Of a stretch of 28,150 nucleotides of DNA, positions 9,984 through 20,463 are shown piece by piece. Below the pieces are notes generated by a model, which saw nothing but the letters and a program-made list of their open reading frames with translations, searched no databases and was not told the DNA's origin. Origin of the DNA: Oppiella nova (lineage: Eukaryota; Arthropoda; Arachnida; Sarcoptiformes; Oppiidae); contig CAJPVJ010000325.1 of the NCBI GenBank assembly GCA_905397405.1, positions 1 to 28,150 on the forward strand, in the 5' to 3' direction. Positions within the stretch are counted from its first letter, which is position 1, and each line of letters begins with the position of its first letter. The translations under genes and the position numbers were made by a program.

Positions 9984-11739
9984 ATGAAATACTTTCTTTG
10001 CTTAAGTTTAATAATATATAAATTATTGAATTTTAATCCTTTCATTCACTGTTTTAACAGTGATTTTAGAAAATTAGAAAATATTTTAATAAATGAGAAA
10101 TTAATGATTCAAACATTGGATCAATATTTGGTTAAAGAGAATGTAATTAACAGTCGATTGCAGGCATTGACACAAAATTTATTAAATCTAAACCTCAATG
10201 ACAGCGAAGAATCACATTTAGAGTCACATCCACTTCATGTATATCTACTCATCAGACGAATGGCTATCGACTGGAAAGCAGTTAAAGATTTGTTGAAAAC
10301 TAAGTTTGCATTTGATTTGTATTTGAAAAAACTTGGTTTGGATTATAGTCTCACAAATAATTTAAACTCTTTTTATACCAAATTATTAAACCAAATGTTG
10401 GATATATCTACAGAGGAATTAAAAGGTATTTAAGAAACAGTCTAAAATTCACAATTATCAAGATATTTACTTAATTTTTAATATTTTATTTTAAATACAG
10501 ATGCTGTTTATGGAGTGATTAGCTTAATGAATACATATAATTTAGATATTAGCTCATTAGCAAATGGTATTATAAGTTATACAAACAATTCTGGTGTTCA
10601 AAAAATACTAAAAACACAGAATAATATGACATTAAATGCTTTCGACTGCTATTTGATTGGAAAGCAAACGTTTGATAACAAGGAGTACTTGAATGCAAAG
10701 CAATGGTTAACACAAGCGGTCAATAGATTGGATGACATGACCAGCGATGAGATAATTGCAGACATTTATAAACTCTTGTCTTCCTGTGAAGAGAACATAA
10801 GAAATTCAAACGAAACACAAACTCATAAAACAATAACAGATGCCATGAAATTAGACATTGCATTGCATGGAGATGTGAATGATATGAATGTAACTTTTTT
10901 CATGACTTTTAAAATCATTAATTAAATTATGAAATATTTTCTAAAAGGTTACATCGGATGAAGATCATCCACTTTATGCTCACGTATTATCATCTAATGC
11001 CTTATGTCGTGGAGTAAGGCTTATGAACGACTCGATTGTCTCGAAACTCAAATGCTTTTACTTAAACACAAGGGGAACACCGTTTTTACGGTTGACTCGC
11101 ATTCAAGTGGAAGAGGTGTACAAAAGGCCGCAAATTGTCTTAATCCACGAATTCCTGTCGCAATACGAGACACAAACGATCATCTCTTTGGCTCAGCCAT
11201 CACTCGACAGACTATACGTCAGTAACATAGAAAGTGGTCACAAAATAAGTAACAGTCGGTTAGCAACGGGAAATTGGCTCCGGTATGCCACCCATTCTGT
11301 GGTGCAAACAGTGAGCCGACGTATGGGTGCCATCACTGGCCTCGATATGAGTACATCTGAATCGTATAATGTTGTCCAGTATAATGTAGGCGGTTATTAT
11401 AGCTATCATTACGACAGTATCAACCCTGAATCTACCCATCAGAATTTAGCAGGGTTACTGCGTATTGGCACCTGGATCAATTACCTGTCCGATGTAGAGG
11501 CTGGTGGGGCCACTGTGTTCCCACTCCTCAATGTGACCGTTTGGCCCACAAAATACTCGGCAATATTTTGGCACAATTTGCATAAATCAGGTCAACTCGA
11601 TGGACAGACACTACACAGCGGGTGTCCTGTACTCGTGGGACACAAATGGATTGCCACCAAATGGATCCGATCGCTGGGACAGGAGCTTCGCAAACCATGC
11701 GATCCATACGATCGACAATCATTTCATTACATTCACTGA
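9984..11739 (+). CDS. P4HA: Prolyl 4-hydroxylase alpha subunit, copy B
   Basis: The exons 9984..10425, 10501..10889 and 10948..11739 have exactly the same lengths as in copy A (442, 389 and 792 nt), again giving 540 aa. The signal peptide, N-terminal domain, TPR-like substrate-binding domain and dioxygenase domain are complete, with HYD (H431, D433), H500 and K510 all kept. Differences from copy A are a handful of conservative substitutions, for example NPF for NPY after the signal peptide, SQYET for SEYET, and LGQELRKPC for TGQEFRKPC. There are no frameshifts or stops. Both copies look functional, implying a recent duplication with maintained constraint. The gene is followed by receptor B in the same orientation. 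Confidence 0.93.
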
Positions 11740-12647
11740 AACTTTATTTTTGTTATCATAATAATAATTCTATATACGGATTCTATATACAGATTCTATA
11801 TACAGTATTTTTATGTTCAAGACTTTATTACTTTTTTTGTAAATCAATGATTGCTTTAAATTAAATTGTAAATGTAATTTAAATTATTAATTATTTGACA
11901 TATCACTCAAAGAAATAGCATAAAAATGTTAGTTTTTCATAAAAATTTAAAACATGATAATTGAATAGCAAACATGCATAAGATTAAGTGTTTGAATTCT
12001 TAATAAAAAACGCATATTTTTATAGTATTTCTTCCACTGATATAATTAAAAACTATTAGATATTTTCATATTTATACATAATTGCTTGAAGACTAACAAA
12101 AAAAAGTAGGCGGAGCTCATAACCGTTTCAAGTAATTAAGATTATATATTAGTATGTAAATTGATTTAAGACTTCATGAATTAGTTTAAAAAACTTGTAT
12201 TAATTTAAGTTTGACATTATATTTTTAAATACTGTGCTGTATCTCTAATATCTTTATGTCGAATAAATGGTGAAGATTTTTATCAATTTACATAAACAGA
12301 CAAAAATATTGATATGAAATGTTATGGCTGCTAAGTAAAAGAGATTTGTCAGCAAAAGATTGTTTATTATATTATGAAATGAAATACTGGTTATAATATA
12401 AGCAATGATTAGTGAGGATATCATCACATGAATAGACACCAGACCTTCAATTTGTACCGTAAAAGACATCAAATATTATGATACAAAAAATATTCACTTT
12501 CAGCTTATGTGTCAAAAATAAAATGTTTAAATTTGGTTACTAAATAATATTTTTAATGAACAAGTATATAAATAAGTTTTGCATAATTAGCTAAATTTTA
12601 ATTTGTTAAACTTGTATGGTATTATTGTATAAACAAGTTTAAAAACT
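11740..12647 (+). other. Intergenic region between P4HA B and receptor B
   Basis: Copy of 6488-7398. It contains a short triple repeat of GATTCTATATACA-type units near 11768-11812, absent from copy A, and the conserved upstream element at about 12417-12461. A hydrophobic minus-strand ORF at 12254-12472 is considered a chance reading frame. Confidence 0.45.
12565..12574 (+). promoter_or_regulatory. Putative TATA box of receptor B
   Basis: TATATAAATA lies 83 nt before the ATG at 12648, the same sequence and spacing as in receptor A. Confidence 0.45.
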
Positions 12648-15536
12648 ATGCAATCCTTAAAAGCATTAATAATAATATTAATTATAGTCAATAATTTAGT
12701 GCATATATCCTGTGATACAAACAGTAAGTATTTTATTGGTTTTAAGCAATACAATAGCAAACAGTTTATTTGAAAATTAATTTTATTTTATGCTTTATAT
12801 CTATGATTAATAATCATTGATTATACAGTAATATAAATGTGAATGTTATGTTATAATAGGTTGCAATGGCACATATACGGGAGACTCAGGTGAGATCAAT
12901 GTGTCGGTCACACCGAACATTACCGCCTTTACAAGTGAGGTTTGCCGGTTGCATGTAGTGGTTGGCCCTAAAATGAGCATTCAGTTGACAATAGACCAGA
13001 TTATTGCCCAGACCTTTTTGGACACCTTTACTGTCTACGACGGTAACAATGAGACGGACACTAAACTCAAACATTTTACCAACTTTGACTATGTTGGTCA
13101 TGACGAGATTGTATCCATGACAAATCAAGTGCTTATTCAATTAGAGATGCACGAGTTATTCTCCCAAGATAATGAACCTCGTACCATTAAAATTAGATAC
13201 AAAGCTATTCCTTCAGGTATTTCAATGAATTTATATTGAATAATTTATATTTAGCAATTTAGTTAGTACAATAAGTATTCGTAAACATATTGTTGATTAG
13301 TTTTAGATTGCAATAAGACCTACACTGGTGATAGTGGCGATATAAGCCTGGTCAGGCAATTGACTAAACAAACGAAAACGTTGACATGTCATTGGACAAT
13401 AAGTGTGGCCACAAATATGAGTATATTATTGATTTTTGATGAATCCAGTGAAGTACACTACCCTGATAAGTTGGTCATATATGATGGGAGTACAGAATCT
13501 GGCAAACGATTGTTTACTAGTAGTGCTTATAAATCAATTGAAGAATCCAATATAATATCATCACATAATAATGTACTCATTGTATTCAAATACGAGGCGC
13601 CGGCATATAATCAGTTGAACGAATTATCACGAATTATTAACCATCGTAACAATATCAACGTCAAATTACATTATCAAGCAATTAATCATGGTATGTTTCA
13701 TTTAGAATATTTAAAAATAATAGTACTTTAGTAGCAGGGTTTACAATTAGTTTATTCATTAATTCAGTATACATCAAAATATAATACATAATTTAGTGAT
13801 TGATTTTAATAATACTAAATTAAATTCGAAAGGGTGTGGACTTGAATTAACTGAACGCCAGGGTATTATCTACAGTCCTGGCTATCCGATTGGGTATTAC
13901 CACAAAATGAATTGCGAGTGGAAGATACGGGTGCCTAAGAATCATACGATTATATTACAATTTATTGATTTCAAAACTGAGGACACTGATCATTTAACAA
14001 TATCTGACTATACCATCAGTGGATATAGTGGACATCAATTACCACCAAATCTGTACAGCGCTTCCAATGCATTGACTCTGACATTCAAGACAGACATGTC
14101 TGTAACGGACAGAGGCTTCAAAATTGCCTACAAAGCAAAGGAACTGGGTTGGTACTCGTAAATGACTAAGTTTATATTAATCATCAATCATATGTTTAGA
14201 CCCAAACGTGACATTTTTGGTGTCGGCATATAATGTGTTACTAAAAGTACATTCAAATCATGTGAAGACAATTGCTATGAATGGCGATCGAGTGTCCGCT
14301 CTATTGGATTACAATCTAAAAGATGATCGCATTGTTTGGTTTGATCCGCAAAAACATAAATTTATAATGAAGTCCATTCAATCAACTGTTGATATGTCCG
14401 ATGAGATGGATCTCGTGGGACAGCCTAATAGTCTATTACTCGATTGGGTCCACGACTTACTTTATTGGATAGACATTAAGTCAAAGACAATCAAAGTTTT
14501 GCATTTCAAAGACACTGAGAGTGTGTATACTGTTTGTGATATAAAGACTGAAAATCCTCGAGATTTAGTGATAAATGTTGTGAAAGGAGTACTCGTTTGG
14601 AGTAATATTGGGTTTGAGGCAAACCTAATGCAAACACATTTAGACGGAAGTAATCAATCCGTTCTTTACGACAATAATAGACAAGCATTTCATCTGACAG
14701 TCGATTATCAGACACAACGATATTATTTCATTGATTTCAACGATCACTCGCTCTATAGTATAGACTTCGATGGAAATAATGAGACATTTATTTTAAAATC
14801 CAAAGAACTCTTCGATCCAATCATTTCGATACAAGTCTTCAATAATGACTTGTATTTCTTAAACCAATTCTTGTTATTTAGGATACCGGAACTGGATTTA
14901 AAAATAAATAGAGCACATGTAGTCTACAAAATACACAGATATCCTAATATTGATTTTTATAAACAGTTTTTTATGACAAACACTATAGACATCGATCGGC
15001 GAGAGTTTACTTCTTTTAAAATTATGGATCCATTACTACAGCCAGACGTAGAAAATGTGTGTCAATTGTCTAAATGCCCTCAACTATGCCTTCCCACTAG
15101 TGGACAGTCTTATCGGTGCCTATTATCTGACAGTATGGTTGATATAAAGTCTGATAAGATTAATGATGACATCAATAATAATCTAATTGCGGATAATTCA
15201 CAAGCAATTCATTATTACATGAATACCGAGAAAAGTGTGGACAGACTCTCGATTGTTAACACAGTATTCACTGCATTATTATTCATTGCATTGATTTTTT
15301 CATTTGTCTTAATTATCAAGTAAATTGATTTACCAGTCACACATATTTCAATTTAATTGAAAATTTTTATTTTCTATTTTTTTGTTTATAGACTAAAACG
15401 AGATCTTCAAAGGTATGCAAACAATTCATACGAATCTGTAGACAACCCCAGAATCTCATTGCAAGACATCGACGCTAACGATAACATGTCTTCCCATCAG
15501 AATCTGCTGAATGGAGAAGTTTGTACACAAATTTAA
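12648..15536 (+). CDS. Receptor B: CUB x3, YWTD propeller, EGF-like, transmembrane
   Basis: Six exons, 12648..12723, 12860..13216, 13307..13690, 13833..14147, 14200..15319 and 15392..15536, give 798 aa. Exon 1 is a signal peptide. Exons 2-4 each encode one CUB domain (residues about 26-144, 145-272 and 273-377), each with only the first CUB Cys pair. Exon 5 encodes an LDLR class B beta-propeller (about 380-655; LLYWID at 464-469, with further degenerate blades such as IVWFDP, VLVWSN, YYFIDF and LYFLN). An EGF-like module with four Cys (665, 670, 674, 684), a hydrophilic stalk and a membrane helix (about 727-750) follow. Exon 6 encodes the 48-residue tail with VDNPRI, resembling the NPxY endocytosis signal without its Tyr, and HQNLL. 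By architecture it is a type I endocytic or adhesion receptor in which CUB domains replace the usual LDLR class A repeats. The ligand is unknown. It is the only complete copy in the array. Confidence 0.87.
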
Positions 15537-16064
15537 GCCACATTTCGGGCACTGATTTTATTGTATTATAGTAAATATGCTCATTAAGATAATTAAGTCT
15601 AATTAATTTATAACTAATTTCATATTTGCAAGATTCTTATACTGTAATAAATAAGGATATGTTTTGCACTGTAATGTAATGTAATAATAATTTACATTAA
15701 TTATTATTATAATTTACGCGGAATTGTAAATTATACATTTCATGTTCATACACAATTTGATGAACTATTATATCAATAAATACTATAAATAAATAAATAC
15801 AAATCAAATGATTTCACTGATAAAGTAAAACAGATTTTTCAATACCAAGATTGTTTAGTATATTGGATAAATATTATACGGTAACAGTAGATGATATATT
15901 TATTATGAAATAAAACAAACAATTACTTGAAGACATCATAACATGAATAGACCTTCAATTCGTAATTTAGAAATCATAAGATATACAAAATATTGACTTA
16001 TTGATTTGAAAAAGATGAGTTACTTTAATTTTATAGATTTCCGGTAATATTTATTATACATTAC
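15537..16064 (+). other. Receptor B 3' flank plus an orphan receptor-type upstream block
   Basis: 15537 to about 15790 matches the flank after receptor D (24174 to about 24430), including AATAAA. From about 15830 to 16010 it resembles the region upstream of the receptor genes, with the short D-type form of the conserved element at 15930-15965, yet no receptor follows. The block ends at an inverted repeat (16041-16067) next to the P4HA fragment. It appears to be the leftover 5' flank of a deleted receptor copy. Confidence 0.6.
15646..15651 (+). terminator. Putative poly(A) signal of receptor B
   Basis: AATAAA lies 110 nt after the stop codon and is preserved at the equivalent place after receptor D (24282-24287). 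Poly(A) hexamers are common by chance in such AT-rich DNA. Confidence 0.4.
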
Positions 16065-16067
16065 CGG
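16041..16067 (+). repeat. Inverted repeat at the P4HA-fragment breakpoint
   Basis: CCGGTAAT (16041-16048) and ATTACCGG (16060-16067) form an 8-bp perfect stem with an 11-nt loop. Homology to P4HA begins within the right arm, at about 16065. Confidence 0.6.
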
Positions 16068-16413
16068 TTATTATAGCTATCATTACGACAGTATCAACCC
16101 TGAATCTGCCCATCAGAATTTAGCAAGGTTACTGCGTATTGGCACCTGGATCAATTACTTGTCCGATGTAGAGGCGGGTGGGGCCATTGTGTTCCCACTC
16201 CTCAATGTGACCGTTTGGCCCACAAAATACTCGGCAATATTTTGGCACAATTTGCACAAATCAGGTCAACTCGATGGACAGACACTACACAGCGGGTGTC
16301 CTGTACTCGTGGGACACAAATGGATTGCCACCAAATAAATCCGATCGATGGGACAGGAGTTTCGCAAACCATGCGATCCATACAATCGACAATCATTTCA
16401 TTACATTCACTGA
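16065..16413 (+). pseudogene. P4HA 3' fragment (third copy)
   Basis: The fragment corresponds to the last 116 codons of the P4HA genes, starting just before the HYD motif. It retains H and D of HYD, the distal His and the Lys, but the Trp codon in ATKW is TAA (16336-16338), and GGAT has become GGAI. The upstream exons, signal peptide and promoter are absent. After that stop the frame continues to the original C-terminus and TGA at 16411-16413. Non-functional; it marks the left end of the third array unit. Confidence 0.93.
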
Positions 16414-17159
16414 GACTTTGTTTTTGTTATCTTAATAATTCTATATAGATTCTTACAGTATTTTTATTTTCAAAACTTTAATACTTTTTTTGTAAATCAA
16501 TGTTTACTTTAAAAAATTATTTATTATTTGACATATAAATAAAAACTATTTGATATTTTCTATGTTTATACATAATTACTTGAAGTATAACAATAAAAAT
16601 AGCGATCATTTCACTGAAGGTCTCAACAGTTTCAAGTAATTAAAATTATATATTATTATGAAAATTGATTTAAGACTTCATGGATTAGTTTAAAATACTT
16701 GTATTATTTTAAATTTGAATTTATATTTTTAAATACCGTAGTTGTATCTCTAATAACTTTATGAACATTGTACAGTAAATGGTGAAGATTTTTATCAATT
16801 TACATAAACAGACAAAAATATTGATATGAAATGTTATGGCTGCCAAGTAAAAGAGATTTGTCAGCAAAAGATTGTTTATTATATTATGAAATGAAATACT
16901 GGTTATAATATAAGCAATGATTAATGAGGATATCATCACATGAATAGACACCAGACCTTCAATTTGTACCGTAAAGACATCAAATATTATGATACAAAAA
17001 ATATTATGACTTTCAGCTTATGTGTCAAAAATAAAATGTTTAAATTTGGTTACTAAATAATATTTTTAATGAACAAGTATATAAATAAGTTTTGCATAAT
17101 AAACTAATTTTAATTTGTTAAACTTGTATGGTATTATTGTATAGACAAGTTTAAAAACT
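16414..17159 (+). other. Intergenic region between the P4HA fragment and receptor C
   Basis: A shortened copy of the P4HA-receptor spacer seen at 6488-7398 and 11740-12647. It holds the conserved upstream element (about 16929-16972) and a TATA box (17078-17087). No separate gene is seen. Confidence 0.45.
17078..17087 (+). promoter_or_regulatory. Putative TATA box of receptor C
   Basis: TATATAAATA lies 82 nt before the ATG at 17160, in the same context as receptors A and B. Confidence 0.45.
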
Positions 17160-17981
17160 ATGCAATCCTTAAAAGCATTAATAATAATATTAATTATAGT
17201 CAATAATTTAGTGCATATATCCTGTGATACAAACGGTAAGTATTGTATTGGTTTTAAGCAATACAATAGCAAACAGTTTATTTGAAAATTAATTTTATTT
17301 TATGCTTTATATCTACGATTAATAATCATTGATTATACAGTAATATAAATGTGAATGTTATGTTATAATAGGTTGCAATGGGACATATACGGGAGACTCG
17401 GGTGAGATCAATGTGTCGTTCACACCGAACATTACCGAGTTTAAAAGTGAGGTTTGCCAGTGGCATGTGGTGGTTGGCCCTAAAATGAGCATTCAGTTAA
17501 CAATAGACCAGATTATTGCCCAGCCCTTTTTGGACACCCTTAATGTCTACGACGGTAACAATGAGACGGACACCAAACTCAAACATTTTACCGACTTTGA
17601 CGATGGTGATTATGACGAGATTGTATCCACGACAAATCAAGTGCTTATTCAATTAGCCGTACACAAGAGGTTAAACTTTCTATTTAATAACCCTCGCACT
17701 ATTAAAATTAGATACAAAGCTATTCCTTCAGGTATTTCAATGATCTTATATTGAATACATTTTAGCAACTAGTACAATAAGTATTTGTAAACATTTTGTT
17801 AATTAGTTTTAGATTGCAATATGACCTACACTGGTGATAGTGGCGATATAAGCCTGGTCAGGCAATTGACTGAACAAACGAAAACGTTGACATGTCATTG
17901 GACAATAAGTGTGGCCACAAATATGAGTATATTATTGATTTTTGATGAATCCAGTGAAGTACACAACCCTGATAAGTTGGT

Positions 17982-18238
17982 CATATATGATGGGAGTACA
18001 GAATCTGGCAAACGATTGTTTACTAGTAGTGCTTATAAATCAATTGAAGAATCCAATATAATATCATCACATAATAATGTGCTCATTGTATTCAAATACG
18101 AGGCGCCGGCATATATGATGGGAGTACAGAATCTGGCAAACGATTGTTTACTAGTAGTGCTTATAAATCAATTGAAGAATCCAATATAATATCATCACAT
18201 AATAATGTGCTCATTGTATTCAAATACGAGGCGCCGGC
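17982..18238 (+). repeat. 128-bp period direct repeat in receptor C exon 3
   Basis: Bases 17982-18110 recur at 18110-18238. The equivalent exon in receptor B has the stretch once. The second unit starts at the same base of the exon (TATATGATGGGAG) as the repeated half after the N in receptor A, which suggests a shared contig end. Confidence 0.8.
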
Positions 18239-19506
18239 TTATAATCATTTCAGAATTATTAACAATCGCAACAATATCAACGTCAAATTACATTATCAAG
18301 CAATTAATCATGGTATGTTTCATTTAGAATATTTAAAAATAATAGTACTTTATTAACAAGGTGTACAATTAGTTTATTCACTAATTCTGTATACATCAAA
18401 ATGTAATACATAATTTAGTGATTGCTTTTAATAATCCTAAATTAAATTCAAAAGGGTGTGGACTTGAATTAACTGAACGCCAGGGTATTATCTACAGTCC
18501 TGGGTATCCGATCGGGTATTACCACAAAATGAATTGCGAGTGGAAGATACGGGTGCCTAAGAATCATACGATTATATTACAATTTATTGATTTCAAAACT
18601 GAGGACACTGATCATTTAACAATATCTGACTATACGATCAGTGGATATAGTGGACATCAATTACCACCAAATCTGTACAGCGCTTCCAATGCATTGACTC
18701 TGACATTCAAGACAGACATGTCTGTAACGGACAGAGGCTTCAAAATTGCCTACAAAGCAAAGGAACTAGGTTAGTGCTCTTAAATGACTAAGTTTAAATT
18801 AATCAATAATCTTGTGTTTAGATCCAAACGTGACATTTTTAGCTTCAGCTTATAATGTGTTAATAAAGTTAAATTCAAGTGATGTCAAGACTATTGCTAT
18901 GAATGGCGATATTATGTCGGGTTTAATGGATTATAACATAAAAGATGATCGCATTGTATGGTTTGATCCACAAAAACATAAATTTATACTGAAGTCCATT
19001 GAATCTACTGTTGATATGTCCGATGAGATCGATGTCGTTGGACAGCCTAATAGTCTATTACTCGATTGGGTCCACGACTTACTCTATTGGTTAGACATTA
19101 AGTCAAAGACAATCAAAGTTTTGCATTTTAAAGACACTGAGAGTGTGTATACTGTTTGTGATATAAAGACTGAAAATCCGAGAGATTTAGTGATAAATGT
19201 TGTGAAAGGAGTACTCGTTTGGAGTAATATTGGGTTTGAGGCAAACCTAATGCAAACACATTTAGACGGAAGTAATCAATCGGTTCTTTACGGCAATAAT
19301 AGACAAGCATTTCATCTGACAGTTGACTATCAGACACAACGATATTATTTCATTGATATCAACGATCACTCACTCTATAGTATAGACTTCGATGGAAATA
19401 ACGAGACATTTATTTTAAAATCCAAAGAACTCTTCGATCCAATCATTTCGATACAAGTCTTCAATAATGACTTGTATTTCTTAAATCAATTCTTGTTATT
19501 AAGGAT

Positions 19507-19761
19507 ACCGGAACTGGATTTAAAAATAGATAGAGCACATGTAGTCTACAAAATACACAGATATCCTAATATTGATTTTTATAAAAAGTTTTTTATGACA
19601 AACACTATAGACATCGATCGGCGAGAGTTTACTAACCGGAACTGGATTTAAAAATAGATAGAGCACATGTAGTCTACAAAATACACAGATATCCTAATAT
19701 TGATTTTTATAAAAAGTTTTTTATGACAAACACTATAGACATCGATCGGCGAGAGTTTACT
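19507..19761 (+). repeat. 127-bp direct repeat in receptor C exon 5
   Basis: Bases 19507-19633 are repeated exactly at 19635-19761 with a single base between, a period of 128. Receptors B and D have the sequence once. Confidence 0.8.
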
Positions 19762-19808
19762 TCTTTTAAAATTATGGATCCATTACTACAACCAGACGTC
19801 GAAAATGT

Positions 19809-19936
19809 AACAGTTAACAGATTTACGGGAGTTGATACGGAAGGGTGATCACCTGTCAGAATAGCCACGGATAATAGACTGTCATACCAACTATATTTCA
19901 GACTATTCTAATTACTACTGTAGTTATTATTAGATT
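19809..19936 (+). other. 128-bp segment of unknown origin replacing the EGF-coding region
   Basis: In receptors B and D this place encodes the four-Cys EGF-like module and stalk. Here it carries an unrelated sequence with stops in all frames, locally more GC-rich (ACGGAAGGGTGATCACCTGT) than the surroundings. I recognise no transposon ends. It may be an insertion/deletion event or a chimeric contig. Confidence 0.5.
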
Positions 19937-20270
19937 TTGCGGATAATTCACAAGCAATTCATTATTACATGAATACCGAGAAAAGTGTGGACAGACTCTC
20001 GATTGTTAACACAGTATTCACTGCATTATTATTCATTGCATTAATTTTTTCATTTGTCTTGATTATCAAGTAAATTGATTTACAAATCACACNATGACAT
20101 CAATAATAATCTAATTGCGGATAATTCACAAGCAATTCATTATTACATGAATACCGAGAAAAGTGTGGACAGACTCTCGATTGTTAACACAGTATTCACT
20201 GCATTATTATTCATTGCATTAATTTTTTCATTTGTCTTGATTATCAAGTAAATTGATTTACAAATCACAC
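19937..20270 (+). repeat. 156-bp direct repeat flanking N in receptor C
   Basis: Bases 19937-20092 recur at 20115-20270. N is at 20093, followed by about 20 bases that match the receptor B sequence just upstream of this segment. The right-hand copy carries the normal context on both sides, so it is probably the true one. Confidence 0.8.
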
Positions 20271-20463
20271 ATATTTCAACTTAATTAAAAGTTTTATTTT
20301 CTATTTTTGTGTTTATAGACTAAAACGAGACCTTCAAAGGTATGCAAACAATTCATATGAATCTGTAGACAACCCCAGAATCTCATTGCAAGACATCGAC
20401 GCTAACGACAACATGTCGTCCCATCAGAATCTGCTGAATATGGAGATTAGCACTAAGTTTTAG

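Larger units (their letters stand above)
9372..14584 (+). repeat. Tandem duplication unit 2 (P4HA B and receptor B up to early exon 5)
   Basis: This is the second head-to-tail copy of 4174-9371. It starts mid-way through what was the fifth exon of receptor A, runs through the P4HA upstream region, P4HA B, the intergenic region and receptor B exons 1-4, and ends inside exon 5 of receptor B, where copy A is broken off. Confidence 0.85.
17160..20463 (+). pseudogene. Receptor C: CUB x3-propeller-TM receptor, broken or misassembled
   Basis: Recognisable exons are 17160..17235 (signal peptide), 17372..17731 (CUB1), 17813..18312 (CUB2, with a 128-bp direct repeat), 18455..18769 (CUB3), an exon 5 starting at 18822, and the tail exon 20319..20463. 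Exon 5 is disrupted three times. A 127-bp repeat (19507-19633 and 19635-19761) shifts the frame to a stop at 19649-19651. The EGF-coding stretch is replaced by 128 unrelated bases (19809-19936). The membrane-helix segment occurs twice around N at 20093. The tail ends in NMEISTKF instead of NGEVCTQI. Because the repeats look like assembly overlaps, the real gene could be intact in exons 2-4 and early exon 5. The missing EGF region is the strongest evidence for a real defect. Exon 5 begins with the A-type sequence (SAYNVLIKLNSSDV). Confidence 0.75.

Noticed and set aside
17066-17272. 68-aa minus-strand ORF
   Set aside because: It covers the TATA box and signal-peptide exon of receptor C on the other strand and has no recognisable features.
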